Shown here: positions 53,629 to 63,045 of the stretch, in pieces
How positions within the stretch are numbered: the first letter of the stretch is position 1
How the letters are laid out: every line of letters starts with the position of its first letter
Assembly (NCBI GenBank): GCA_016709385.1
Contig: JADJMW010000023.1
Coordinates: 62,001 to 126,000, forward strand
Direction of reading: 5' to 3'
From: Candidatus Rubrivivax defluviihabitans
Lineage (GTDB): Bacteria > Pseudomonadota > Gammaproteobacteria > Burkholderiales > Burkholderiaceae_C
DNA length: 64,000 bases
Notes under the pieces: generated by a model
Told to the model about the DNA's origin: nothing
What the model saw: only the letters and a program-made list of their open reading frames with translations
Database searches by the model: none
Position numbers and translations under genes: made by a program

Positions 53629-54369
53629 ATGGCACAGCCAGCCTTTCCATCGGCCGCACGCGCCAGCGTCGTGCAGCCGTCGCGTTCCAGGCCGCCGCGA
53701 CCCGGCGAACTGGGGCAGATCCCTTGGCTGGTGCGGCTCGACGGCATCGAACGCGAGCGCGTGGTGGCCGACCTGCGCGTGGTCACGGTCGAGCCCGGCG
53801 AACTGGTGTGCCGGGTCGGCAAGCCGGTGACCTACTGGTTCGGCGTCATCGACGGCCTGCTGAAGATGAGCAACGACAGCGCCCTGGGCGTGCCCATCAC
53901 CTTCACCGGGGTGCCCTCCGGCGGCTGGTTCGGCGAAGGCACGGTGCTCAAGAACGAGGTCTATCGCTACAACATCCAGGCCTTGCGCCGCAGCACGGTG
54001 GCCGGCATCGGCATCGCCACCTTCCACTGGCTGCTCGACCGCAGCATCGGCTTCAACCGCTTCGTGATGATGCAGCTCAACGAGCGGCTGGGCCAGTTCA
54101 TCGGCGCGCGCGAGATCGACCGCCTGACCCACCCCGACGAGCGCGTGGCACGCAGCCTGGCGGCGCTCTTCCACCCCGTGCTCTACCCGGGCGTGGGCGA
54201 GTTGCTGCGCATCACGCAACAGGAACTGGGTTATCTGGTGGGCTTGTCGCGCCAGCGCGTCAACGAGGCGCTGCACGCGTTGCAGGACGCCGGCGTGATC
54301 CGCGTCGAATACGGCGGCGTGCGCGTGCTCGACCTGGAGCACCTGCGCCGCTACCAGCAGCTCGACTGA
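53629..54369 (+). CDS. Crp/Fnr family transcriptional regulator
   Basis: 246 residues. An N-terminal cNMP-binding beta-roll (about 35-150) and a C-terminal Crp helix-turn-helix (about 190-235) with TQQELGYLVGLSRQRVNEAL. The Cys set of Fnr is missing, so it is not an oxygen sensor of that type. It is probably the regulator of the divergent ligase/liv operon and of itself. TTG at 53614 with ACAGG upstream would add five residues and is a plausible alternative start. Confidence 0.9.
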   Translation: MAQPAFPSAARASVVQPSRSRPPRPGELGQIPWLVRLDGIERERVVADLRVVTVEPGELVCRVGKPVTYWFGVIDGLLKMSNDSALGVPITFTGVPSGGWFGEGTVLKNEVYRYNIQALRRSTVAGIGIATFHWLLDRSIGFNRFVMMQLNERLGQFIGAREIDRLTHPDERVARSLAALFHPVLYPGVGELLRITQQELGYLVGLSRQRVNEALHALQDAGVIRVEYGGVRVLDLEHLRRYQQLD

Positions 54370-54484
54370 CGCACTGCCGGCCCCGACGGCTCGCGCGTCC
54401 AAGCGCAGGACAGGGGGCGAAAGCACCCGATCGCGCCGGGTGCAGCCCGCATGCTCTGGCGCCATGGGCTGGTATGGTCGGGCC

Positions 54485-55855
54485 ATGCGTGACGTGGAGC
54501 CGGACTTCTGGCGCAACCTCCGCGAAGAGCTCGCCGCCGGCCGCCAGTGGGCCGACCGCAGCGTGGTCCTCGGCTATGCCGCCCTCACTGGCGGGGTGGT
54601 GGTCGGCTTCACGCTGCTGGCCGAAGCCGCCAGCCACGGTTTCGAGCAGATGCGCACTTCCCACGCCTGGGCGCCGTGGCTGATGCTGTTGTGGACGCCG
54701 CTGCTCACGGTGGCGCTGCTGTGGTGGACGCGCCGCTTCGTGCCCGGCGCCATGGGCTCGGGCATCCCGCAGGTGGTGCGCGCCCTCGACGACGGCTTGA
54801 CGCCCGACGAGCGTTCCTTCCTGGTCTCGTTGCGTGTGTCGCTGCACAAGATCGGCCTCGTCGCGGGCGGCCTGCTGGCCGGCTTGTCGATCGGCCGCGA
54901 AGGGCCCACGGTGCAGGTCGGCGCCGGCGTCATGGTGCATGCGCGGCGCTGGCTGTCGCCGCAGTCGGGCATCGACGGCCACGACCTCATGGTGGCGGGC
55001 GCGGCCGCCGGCATCGCCGCGGCCTTCAACACGCCGCTGGGCGGCATCATCTTTGCGCTGGAGCAGCTCTCGCGCCGGCGCAGCATGTCGCACAGCGCCC
55101 TGGTCATCGTCAGCATCGTGCTTGCCGGCCTGGTGGCGGTGGCGGTGTTCGGCAACAACACCTATTTCGGTGAATTGCGCGTGCAGCAGCTGAGCTGGTC
55201 GCTGCTCGGGCCAGGGCTGCTGGTGGCGCTGGTGGCCGGGCTGGCGGGTGGTCTCTTCTCGCGCCTGGTGGTGGCCTCGGCGCGCGGCCTGCCCGACCGC
55301 TTCAGCCGCTGGCGCGTCGCCCATCCGCTTCGTTTTGCCGCCGGCTGCGGGCTGGCCGTGGCGGTGATCGGGCTCGTCACCGGCGGCACCACGGCCGGCG
55401 CAGGTTATGCGCCAACGGCGGCGCTGCTCGCCGGCCAGGCAGAACTGCCCGGCGTCTATACGCTACTCAAGTTCTGCGCCACCTGGCTGTCGGCCTGGAG
55501 CGGCGTGCCGGCGGGCGTGTTCGCGCCTTCGCTGGCCATCGGCGCCGGCATCGGCAACGACGTGGCGCTGCTCACCCGCGTCGGCCCCGAGGCTGCGATT
55601 CCGCTCATCGCGCTGGGCATGGTCGGCTTCCTGGCCGCCACCACGCAGGGGCCGATCACCGCCTTCATCATCGTCATGGAGATGGTCTCGGGCCACGCGA
55701 TGGTGTTGAGCCTGATGGCCTGTTCGCTGATGGCCAGCGGCGTGGCACGGCTGATCACGCGACCCATGTACCTGGAGCTGGCGGCGCTGATGCTGCCGGC
55801 TGCACCACCGCCGGCTGCCGCCCCGGCCGCGGACATCGAAGGGAGAAACCCATGA
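54485..55855 (+). CDS. ClC-family chloride channel/transporter
   Basis: 456 residues, about ten to twelve membrane helices. The selectivity motifs GSGIPQ, GREGPTVQ (with the gating Glu) and PAGVFAPSLAIGAGIG are intact. At the position of the internal proton-transfer Glu of E. coli ClC (IIEEM), the sequence is FALEQLS, so Gln replaces that Glu. Cl-/H+ coupling may therefore be lost or changed. It overlaps the next gene (ATGA), making a role with that enzyme likely, perhaps volume or osmotic control. ATG 54485 was chosen; 54440 or 54464 are longer options. Confidence 0.85.
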   Translation: MRDVEPDFWRNLREELAAGRQWADRSVVLGYAALTGGVVVGFTLLAEAASHGFEQMRTSHAWAPWLMLLWTPLLTVALLWWTRRFVPGAMGSGIPQVVRALDDGLTPDERSFLVSLRVSLHKIGLVAGGLLAGLSIGREGPTVQVGAGVMVHARRWLSPQSGIDGHDLMVAGAAAGIAAAFNTPLGGIIFALEQLSRRRSMSHSALVIVSIVLAGLVAVAVFGNNTYFGELRVQQLSWSLLGPGLLVALVAGLAGGLFSRLVVASARGLPDRFSRWRVAHPLRFAAGCGLAVAVIGLVTGGTTAGAGYAPTAALLAGQAELPGVYTLLKFCATWLSAWSGVPAGVFAPSLAIGAGIGNDVALLTRVGPEAAIPLIALGMVGFLAATTQGPITAFIIVMEMVSGHAMVLSLMACSLMASGVARLITRPMYLELAALMLPAAPPPAAAPAADIEGRNP

Positions 55856-57405
55856 AGCCCTGGCTGGCCAGACTGCTGCAACGAGGCCTGCGCTGGGTCG
55901 GCGAACGTCTCGGTCCGCCGCCCGGCGCGCCGCAGACACCAGAGTTGCCGACAGCGGCGCTGCCCGTGCCGCCGGCCGACGCGCCGCCGAAGACCTGCGT
56001 GACGGTGGTGATTCCGGCGCTGAACGAGGCCAAGCGCATCGCCAGCGTGGTGGCCTATGCGCTGGCCGACCCCGCCACCGCCGAGGTGGTGGTGGTGGAC
56101 GACAGTTCCATCGACGACACCGCGGCGCTGGCGCGCGAGGCCGGCGCCCGCGTCGTCACCAGCACCATGCTCGGCAAGGGCCCCTCGATGCACGACGGCC
56201 TGCTGGCGGCGCAATGCGAATTCGTGGCCTATCTCGACGGCGACCTGGCCGGCCTGCGCCCCGGCATCGTGAGCGACCTGTGCGCGCCGCTGCGACGCGG
56301 CGAGGCCGACTTCGTGAAGGCGCGCTTCGGCCGCGGCGGCGGCCGCGTCACCGAGCTCACGGCCAAGCCCATGCTCAAGGTCTTCTTCCCCGAACTGGCC
56401 GAATTCGGCCAACCGCTGGGCGGCATCATCGCGGCCAGGCGTTCGTTGCTGCAGCAGCTGGTCTTCGAGGACGGCTACGGCGTCGACATCGGCCTGCTGG
56501 TGGATGCCCACCGCGCCGGCGCGCGGCTGGCCGAGGTGGACATCGGCTCGCTCGAGCACGACAGCCAGCCGCTGCACGACCTGACGGTGATGGCCAACGA
56601 GGTCTCGCGCGTGATCTACGGCCGGGCCCGCGCCGCCGGGCGGCTGCACACCGAGCAGATCACGGCCATGTTCGAGACGCAGCGCCAGGCTGCGGCGGCG
56701 CTGGAGTACATCCTCACGCGGCGGCGCAGCCGCCAGCGCCTGCTGCTGCTGGATATGGACGGCACCATCACCACGTCGCGCTTTGCGGTGGAGCTTTCGC
56801 GCGCCACCGGCCAGGAAACGGCGCTGATGGAACTGCTGGACAACGCCGAGGACGACGCGGCGACGCGCAGCGACCGCATCGCGGCGCTGTTCCGCTTCGT
56901 GCACCGGCAGCAGTTCGAGCGCGTGGCGCGCTCGGCGCCGCTGCGCCCGGGCGTGATCGAATTCGTCAACCGCATGCGGCGCGCCGGCTTCATGGTGGGC
57001 GTGCTCAGCGACAGCTATTTCATCGCCGCCGATATCGTGCGCCGGCGCGTCTTCGCCGACTTCGCGCTGGCGCACACGCTGCAGTTCGACGCCGACGTGT
57101 GCAGCGGCCAGGTCCGGCTCAACCCGGCCTTCCTGCCCAGGGTCGCGGGCGAGGGCGAGCCGGTGTGCAAGAGCCATGTGCTGCGCCGCTTCAAGGCCGA
57201 CGACGTGGGCCTGCCGGTGACCGAATGCTGGGCCGTGGGCGACAACCTGAACGACCTGGGGCTGCTGCGCCTGGCCGACCGCGGTTTCGCCATCGAACCC
57301 CGGGCGGCGGCGCTGCGCGACGAGCCCGGCATCACCGTGATCCAGTCCTTCGAGGAACTGCTGCCGCTGGTGCCCGACTCACTGCCGCAACGCGAGGTGG
57401 CCTAG
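55852..57405 (+). CDS. fused GpgS-like glycosyltransferase (GT81) and HAD phosphatase
   Basis: 517 residues. Residues 48-260 are a GT-A glycosyltransferase: VTVVIPALNEAKRIA, VVVVDDSSIDDT, YLDGDLAGL (the DxD-type metal site at 129-131) and GGGRVTELTAKPML, very like glucosyl-3-phosphoglycerate synthase. Residues 297-505 are a PSP-type HAD phosphatase with DMDGT (301-305), Ser386-Asp387 and GDNLND (463-468), all intact. Together they could make a sugar-3-phosphoglycerate and remove its phosphate to give a glycosylglycerate, a known compatible solute. The donor and acceptor are not proven. It is coupled on both sides to ClC (ATGA) and the oxidoreductase (adjacent GTG). Confidence 0.8.
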   Translation: MKPWLARLLQRGLRWVGERLGPPPGAPQTPELPTAALPVPPADAPPKTCVTVVIPALNEAKRIASVVAYALADPATAEVVVVDDSSIDDTAALAREAGARVVTSTMLGKGPSMHDGLLAAQCEFVAYLDGDLAGLRPGIVSDLCAPLRRGEADFVKARFGRGGGRVTELTAKPMLKVFFPELAEFGQPLGGIIAARRSLLQQLVFEDGYGVDIGLLVDAHRAGARLAEVDIGSLEHDSQPLHDLTVMANEVSRVIYGRARAAGRLHTEQITAMFETQRQAAAALEYILTRRRSRQRLLLLDMDGTITTSRFAVELSRATGQETALMELLDNAEDDAATRSDRIAALFRFVHRQQFERVARSAPLRPGVIEFVNRMRRAGFMVGVLSDSYFIAADIVRRRVFADFALAHTLQFDADVCSGQVRLNPAFLPRVAGEGEPVCKSHVLRRFKADDVGLPVTECWAVGDNLNDLGLLRLADRGFAIEPRAAALRDEPGITVIQSFEELLPLVPDSLPQREVA

Positions 57406-58782
57406 GTGTCCTTGCGACAGTTCATCTCGGCGCGGCGGCTGCTGCGCGCGCTCGGCTCGGTCAAGAGCGGCATCGAATACAGCTGGACCGAGGGCGCGCG
57501 CCTGCTCGGCCTGCACGAGGATCTGTACACGCACCCGCTGCACCGCCCGCTGACGCGGCCGGTGACGGTGCTGCTCATCGGCGCCGGTCATCGCGGTTCC
57601 ATCTACGCCGACTTCGCGGCGAAGAACCCGAGGGAGATGAGGATCGTCGGCGTCGCCGACGCCAACGCGCAGCGTGTGCAGCGCATCGCCAACGCCCACA
57701 ACGTGCCGGCACGCCATTGCTGGGACCACTGGGAATCGGTGTTCGACATGCCGCGCCTGGCCGACGCGGTGATCATCGCCACCCCCGACCAGCTGCACAC
57801 CGCGCCCTGCCTGCGCGCGCTGGCCCTGGGCTACGACGTGCTGCTGGAGAAGCCCATCGCCCCCACCGAGGCCGAATGCCGGCAGATCCTGGCCGCTGCG
57901 CAGGCCAGCGGCCGCATCGTCGGCGTGTGCCACGTGCTGCGCTACACGCCGTATTTCCGCGAACTCAAGGAGATGATCGACGCCGGCATGATCGGCCAGG
58001 TCATCAGCGTGCAGCACATGGAGCCCATCGAGCACACGCACATGAGCCACAGCTACGTGCGCGGCGCCTGGCGCAACAGCAAGACGGCCACGCCCATCAT
58101 CCTGGCCAAGAGCTGCCACGACACCGACATCATCCGCTGGCTGGTGAACGACCACGCGAGAGAGGTGCACTGCTTCGGCAACCTGAAGTGGTTCACCCAC
58201 GCCAATGCGCCCGAAGGCAGCACCGAACGCTGCACCGACGGCTGCAGGGTGGAAGGCGAATGCCCGTATTCGGCGCTGCAGATCTATTACCGCGACCGCA
58301 AGCGCCTGTATGTCTTCGACCTGCCGGCCGACGAGTCGAAATGGGACGCGCTCATCATGCAGGGCCTGAAGACCACCGACTACGGCCGCTGCGTCTACCG
58401 CATGGACAACGACCAGCCCGACCACCTCACGGTCAACATCCTGTTTCACAACGGCGTCACCGCGGGCTTCTCGATGGAGGCCTTCTCTTCCTACGAAGGC
58501 CGGCGCACGCGCATCATGGGCAGCATGGGCGACATCGTGGGCAACATGGAGAGCTTCACGCTGACCAGCTTCAAGGGCGGCCAGCGCCGAAGCTGGAGCC
58601 TGAAGACCGACGCCCACGGCGGCGGCGACCACCGCATGGTCGCCGACTGGGTGCAGGCGGTGGGGCAGCAGAACCCGACGCTGCTCAGTTCGCCGATCGA
58701 GGCCTCGGTGGAAAGCCACCTCATCGCCTTCGCCGCCGAGAAGAGCCGGCTCAGCCGCACGATCGAGACGGTGCAGGTCTGA
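57406..58782 (+). CDS. Gfo/Idh/MocA-family oxidoreductase with cysteine cluster
   Basis: 458 residues from a GTG immediately after the previous stop. It has a 50-residue N-terminal extension, then GAGHRG (59-64), LLEKP with Lys149, and AKSCHDTD carrying the catalytic His/Asp. An insertion has ERCTDGCRVEGECPYSAL, three Cys spaced 3 and 5 apart, suggesting metal binding or a disulfide. Such enzymes oxidise or reduce sugar or cyclitol hydroxyls with NAD(P). Its position suggests that it modifies the sugar donor or product of the upstream fused enzyme. Confidence 0.85.
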   Translation: MSLRQFISARRLLRALGSVKSGIEYSWTEGARLLGLHEDLYTHPLHRPLTRPVTVLLIGAGHRGSIYADFAAKNPREMRIVGVADANAQRVQRIANAHNVPARHCWDHWESVFDMPRLADAVIIATPDQLHTAPCLRALALGYDVLLEKPIAPTEAECRQILAAAQASGRIVGVCHVLRYTPYFRELKEMIDAGMIGQVISVQHMEPIEHTHMSHSYVRGAWRNSKTATPIILAKSCHDTDIIRWLVNDHAREVHCFGNLKWFTHANAPEGSTERCTDGCRVEGECPYSALQIYYRDRKRLYVFDLPADESKWDALIMQGLKTTDYGRCVYRMDNDQPDHLTVNILFHNGVTAGFSMEAFSSYEGRRTRIMGSMGDIVGNMESFTLTSFKGGQRRSWSLKTDAHGGGDHRMVADWVQAVGQQNPTLLSSPIEASVESHLIAFAAEKSRLSRTIETVQV

Positions 58783-58853
58783 ACGCACCCTGGCCTGCAA
58801 GGTGGTGCGCGCCGCCCTAAACTGCCGGGTTCCATTGCGAAGAGGGTTCGTCC

Positions 58854-61628
58854 ATGTTCCGTTCCTGGTCCATCGTTGGGCTGCTGGCGCTGCTGTCGCT
58901 GTCGGCCCTGGCCGCCGTGGCGCAGCCGCAGACGGCTGCCACGCAGCCACAGTCCGCCGTCACGCTGCCCCAAGGCATGGTGCAGGTCACCAGCGTCGAA
59001 GGCATCACCGAATTCCGGCTCGCCAACGGCCTGCAGGTGCTGCTGGTGCCCGACGACTCCAAGCCCACGACCACCGTCAACCTGACCTACCGCGTCGGCT
59101 CGCGGCATGAAAACTACGGCGAGACGGGCATGGCCCATCTGCTCGAGCACCTGATCTTCAAAGGTACGCCGACGACCCAGAACGCATTGGCGGAGATGGC
59201 GCGCCGAGGCCTTCGCGCCAACGGCAGCACCGGGTTCGACCGCACCAACTATTTCGCCAGCTTTTCGGCCAACGAGGACAACCTGCGCTGGTACCTGGGC
59301 TGGCTCGCCGATTCGATGGTCAACAGCTTCATTGCGAAGAAGGACCTGGACAGCGAGATGACGGTGGTGCGCAATGAGTTCGAGATGGGCGAGAACAACC
59401 CCGGCCGTGTGCTGCTGCAGAAGACCATGGGCACGATGTACCAGTGGCACAACTACGGCAAGACCATGATCGGTACACGCAGCGATATCGAGAACGTCGA
59501 TATCGCACGCCTGCAGGCCTTCTACCGTCAGTATTACCAGCCCGACAACGCCACCCTTATCGTCAGTGGCCGCTTCGACGCAGCGCAGGTGCTGGCCCAG
59601 GTGGCGAAGGACTTCGGCGCCATCCCCAAGCCGCAGCGCGTGCTGCAGCCGACCTATACGCTGGAGCCGGTGCAGGACGGCGAACGCCAGGTCACGCTGC
59701 GCCGCATCGGCGGCACGCCGTCGATCTACATGTCCTTTCACATGCCTGCCGGCCCGTCGCCGGAATTCGCGGCCGTGGAGATGATCGCCAGCGTGCTGGG
59801 CGACACGCCGGGCGGGCGCCTGCACAAGCGGCTGGTGGAGAGGCAGCTGGCGGCGCAGGCCTTCGGTTTTGCCTGGGATCTGGCCGAGCCGGGACTGCTG
59901 CTGCTGGGTGCCGGTCTGGCGCCGGGGCAGGACGTGACGGCGGCGCGCGCTGCGATGGCCGCGGCCATCGACTCGCTGGTCACCGAGCCCGTCACTGCCG
60001 AGGAACTGGAGCGCGCCCGCACGCAGTGGCTCAATAGCTGGGACGAAGGTTTTGCCGACCCCGAACGCGTGGGTGTGGCGCTGTCCGAAGCCATCGGCAT
60101 GGGCGACTGGCGCCTGTTCTTCCTGCGCCGCGACCAGGTGCGCCAGCTCACGCTGGCCGACGTGCAGCGCGTGGCCGGCGCCTGGCTGCGACCCGACAAC
60201 CGCACCGTGGGCCTGTACCTGCCGACGGCGCAGCCCGAACGCGCACCGGCGCCGACGCGCGTGGACGTGGCGGCGCAGGTGAAGGACTACCGAGGCGATG
60301 CCACGGCCGCGGTGGCCGAGACCTTCGACGCCACGCCGGCCAACCTGGACGCCCGCACCCAGCTTTCGCGCGTCGGTGGCCTGCAGGTGGCCCTGCTGCC
60401 CAAGGGCACGCGCGGCCAGGCGGTGCAGGCGCGGCTGCGGCTGCACTACGGCGACGTGGACAGCCTGAAGGGCCAGCAGACGGTGGCCGCGCTCGCCGCC
60501 AGCCTGGTCGAAAAGGGCGGCGCCGGCATGAGCCGGCAGCAGGTGGCCGACGCCTTCGACCGCCTGCAGGCCAATGTGTCGTTCAGCGGCAGCGGGCAGA
60601 CGCTGAATGTGGCGATCACCACCAAGCGCGACCGGCTGCCGGCGGTGGTGGAACTGGTCGGCAAGCTGCTGCGCGACCCGGCCTATGCCGCGGATCCGCT
60701 GGAAGAAGCGCGCCGCCAGTCGCTGACGGGCATCGAAAGCCAGCGCAAGGAGCCCGAAGCCGTGATCGCCAATGTGCTGGCGCGCCACGGCAACCCTTAC
60801 GCGCGCGGCGACCTGCGTCACGCGCGTTCGTTCGACGAGATGGCGCAGGACGTCAAGGCCGTCACGACCGAGCAGCTGAAGGCCTTCCACCGCCGCTTCC
60901 TGAGTGCGGCCCAGGGCGAATTCGCGGCCGTGGGTGACCTCGACCCGGCGGCCGTGACGAAGGCGCTGCAGACCGTGTTCGCCGATTGGCGGCAGCCCGC
61001 GGGCGGCGCGCTCGCGTACCAGCGCATGCCGCAGCCGCTGGTGGCGGTGCCGCCGCAGCGCTTCGTGGAGGTCACGCCAGACAAGGCCAACGCCAGCCTG
61101 CAAGGCATGCTGGCTTTGCCGATTTCCGATCGCCACCCCGACTACGCCGCGCTGTCGCTGGCCAACTACATCTTCGGCCTGAGCCAAAGTTCGCGGCTGT
61201 GGATGCGCATCCGTGAAACCGAGGGCCTGAGCTACAGCGTGTATTCGTTGCTGCGCTGGAGCTCCACCGACGACAACACGCCGTGGACCGTGAACGCCAT
61301 CTTTGCGCCGGCCAACCAGCCCAAGGTGGAGGCGGCGCTGAAGGAAGAGCTGGCCCGTTCGCTGAAGGAAGGCTTCACGCAACAGGAACTGGAACAGGGC
61401 CGCACCGGGCTGCTGAATGAGCGCCGCCTGTCGCGCGCGCAGGACGCGTCGGTGACTGGGGCGTTGGCGCAGAACCTCTACCTGGGCCGGAGTTTTGCCT
61501 ATTCGCAGCAGGTCGACGATGCGATGGCCAAGCTGACGCTGGAGCAGCTGAATGCCGCTTGGCGCAAGTACATCCAGCCCGAGCGGCTGGTGCTGGCCTG
61601 GGGCGGCGACTTCAAGCCGCCGCAGTAA
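58854..61628 (+). CDS. M16 family zinc metallopeptidase, periplasmic
   Basis: 924 residues with a signal peptide (cleavage after AAVA near 23). The inverted zinc motif is HLLEH (His95, Glu98, His99), with the distal Glu in RNEFEMGENNP. Two repeats of the M16 fold follow; the second lacks the motif, as in pitrilysin-type clamshells carried on one chain. It is expected to degrade peptides in the periplasm. The gene is monocistronic, convergent with the sigma-54 regulator. Confidence 0.92.
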   Translation: MFRSWSIVGLLALLSLSALAAVAQPQTAATQPQSAVTLPQGMVQVTSVEGITEFRLANGLQVLLVPDDSKPTTTVNLTYRVGSRHENYGETGMAHLLEHLIFKGTPTTQNALAEMARRGLRANGSTGFDRTNYFASFSANEDNLRWYLGWLADSMVNSFIAKKDLDSEMTVVRNEFEMGENNPGRVLLQKTMGTMYQWHNYGKTMIGTRSDIENVDIARLQAFYRQYYQPDNATLIVSGRFDAAQVLAQVAKDFGAIPKPQRVLQPTYTLEPVQDGERQVTLRRIGGTPSIYMSFHMPAGPSPEFAAVEMIASVLGDTPGGRLHKRLVERQLAAQAFGFAWDLAEPGLLLLGAGLAPGQDVTAARAAMAAAIDSLVTEPVTAEELERARTQWLNSWDEGFADPERVGVALSEAIGMGDWRLFFLRRDQVRQLTLADVQRVAGAWLRPDNRTVGLYLPTAQPERAPAPTRVDVAAQVKDYRGDATAAVAETFDATPANLDARTQLSRVGGLQVALLPKGTRGQAVQARLRLHYGDVDSLKGQQTVAALAASLVEKGGAGMSRQQVADAFDRLQANVSFSGSGQTLNVAITTKRDRLPAVVELVGKLLRDPAYAADPLEEARRQSLTGIESQRKEPEAVIANVLARHGNPYARGDLRHARSFDEMAQDVKAVTTEQLKAFHRRFLSAAQGEFAAVGDLDPAAVTKALQTVFADWRQPAGGALAYQRMPQPLVAVPPQRFVEVTPDKANASLQGMLALPISDRHPDYAALSLANYIFGLSQSSRLWMRIRETEGLSYSVYSLLRWSSTDDNTPWTVNAIFAPANQPKVEAALKEELARSLKEGFTQQELEQGRTGLLNERRLSRAQDASVTGALAQNLYLGRSFAYSQQVDDAMAKLTLEQLNAAWRKYIQPERLVLAWGGDFKPPQ

Positions 61629-61637
61629 GGCCCAGAG

Positions 61638-61679
61638 GCCTTGCCCCCACTCCCGGAACGCGGGAGTGGGGGTCAAGGC
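61638..61679. terminator. strong bidirectional hairpin overlapping the regulator stop
   Basis: A 12-bp perfect stem, CCCCCACTCCCG (61644-61655) with CGGGAGTGGGGG (61661-61672), is extended by GCCTTG/CAAGGC. It lies between the convergent M16 and sigma-54 regulator genes; the regulator TGA is inside the extended stem. Confidence 0.7.
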
Positions 61680-63007
61680 ATCTGCAGCGCGCGCAGCTTG
61701 CGGTACAGCGAGCGTTCGCTGATGCCCAGGGTGCGCGCCAGGTCGGCACGGCTGCCGCGGTGGGCGGCGAGCTGCTCACGCAAGGTTTCGGTCTCGACTT
61801 CGCGCAGTGAGCGCGGCGCCGCTTGCAGCCTTGGCGCAGGCTGTTGCGCCGCCGGTGGAGTGCTGCGCCCGACCCGCGGTGCCGCGCCGAGCGCGCGCTC
61901 CACGTGCGTGCGCTCGACCACCGCGCCATCGCACAGCAGCGCCGCGCGTTCCAGCACGTTGCGCAGTTCGCGCACGTTGCCGGGGAAGGCGTGCCCAACC
62001 AGCCGCTGCAGCGCGCCGGCCGAAAGAACCAGCCGCCGCTCGGGGGCCACGCGCGCGAGCAATGCTGCGGCGAGCAGCGGAATGTCTTGCGCGCGCTCGC
62101 GCAGCGCCGGCAGCTGGATCGGGAAGGTGGCCAGCCGGTAACACAGGTCTTCGCGAAAACGCCCGTCGGCCACCATGGCCGGCAGGTCGCGGTGCGTGGC
62201 CGAGACCACGCGCACGTCGCTGCGCCGCAGCTCGGTGCTGCCCACGCGGCGGTAGGTGCCGCTCTCCAGCAGCCGCAGCAGCTTGACCTGCATGCCCGGC
62301 GGGATGTCGCCCACCTCGTCCAGGAACAGCGTGCCGCCGCTGGCCGACTCCACCAGACCTGCCTTGGCCGCGCTGGCCCCGGTGAAGGCGCCGCGTTCGT
62401 GGCCGAAGACCTCGCTCTCGAACAGCGTCTCGGCCAGGCTGGCGCAGTCCACGACCACCAGCGGGCCGGCGGCGCGCGGGCTGGCCTCGTGCACGGCGCG
62501 CGCCACCAGCTCCTTGCCGGTGCCCGACTCGCCCAGCAGCAGCACGCTGGCATTCGATGGCCCCACACGTGCCACCAGCTCCAGCATCTGCCGGAAGGCC
62601 GGCGCGCGGCCGATCAGCCCCTGCGCCGCGGCCTCGCCCTGCGCCACGCGAAGCGGCTCCATCTTTTCCACGAACCAGGCCGGCTCGTCGCTGGCGTCGC
62701 GCAGCGGTACGAGTTCGATATTCACGTAGGCCTCGCCCTGTGGCGTGTGGTGCCGGTGCAGCACACGTTCGCGCTGGCCCGATTCGCGCGCGCGCGCCAG
62801 CGGGCAGCTCTCGCCGGCCTGGTCGCACGGCACGGCGTAGCGGTGCGAGACCTCGTAGCAGGTGCGCCCCACCACCGACCCGTGCGGCGCGAACTGGCGC
62901 CGGTAGGCGGCATTGGCAGCCAGGATGCGGTACTGGCGGTCGAACAGGATGTGCGGCTCGGGCAGGCCTTCCAGGTAGGACACCAGTTCGGGCAGGACGT
63001 GGGCCAT
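61673..63007 (-). CDS. PAS-domain sigma-54-dependent transcriptional activator
   Basis: 444 residues. An N-terminal PAS domain (about 5-115) has Cys50, Cys61 and Cys68 in CYEVSHRYAVPC...CPLARA, a redox- or ligand-sensing pattern. The AAA+ domain has GESGTGKE (159-166), GAFTGA (206-211, the sigma-54 contact loop) and GGTLFLDEV. The C-terminus is a Fis-type helix-turn-helix (SRADLARTLGISERSLYRKL). ATG at 63007 follows the rhodanese gene by 38 bases on the same strand. Its likely targets are the paired palindromes and -24/-12 promoter at 63.6-63.8 kb. Confidence 0.92.
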   Translation of the reverse strand: MAHVLPELVSYLEGLPEPHILFDRQYRILAANAAYRRQFAPHGSVVGRTCYEVSHRYAVPCDQAGESCPLARARESGQRERVLHRHHTPQGEAYVNIELVPLRDASDEPAWFVEKMEPLRVAQGEAAAQGLIGRAPAFRQMLELVARVGPSNASVLLLGESGTGKELVARAVHEASPRAAGPLVVVDCASLAETLFESEVFGHERGAFTGASAAKAGLVESASGGTLFLDEVGDIPPGMQVKLLRLLESGTYRRVGSTELRRSDVRVVSATHRDLPAMVADGRFREDLCYRLATFPIQLPALRERAQDIPLLAAALLARVAPERRLVLSAGALQRLVGHAFPGNVRELRNVLERAALLCDGAVVERTHVERALGAAPRVGRSTPPAAQQPAPRLQAAPRSLREVETETLREQLAAHRGSRADLARTLGISERSLYRKLRALQMP

Positions 63008-63045
63008 GGTGTCCGCAGCGTCGGGTCGGCCCGCCGTACCGACGC

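Noticed and set aside
58491..61676. A 1061-residue minus-strand frame opposite the M16 peptidase
   Set aside because: It is a shadow of the M16 gene: His/Arg/Gln-rich with no recognisable domain, while the plus strand has a signal peptide and HLLEH.
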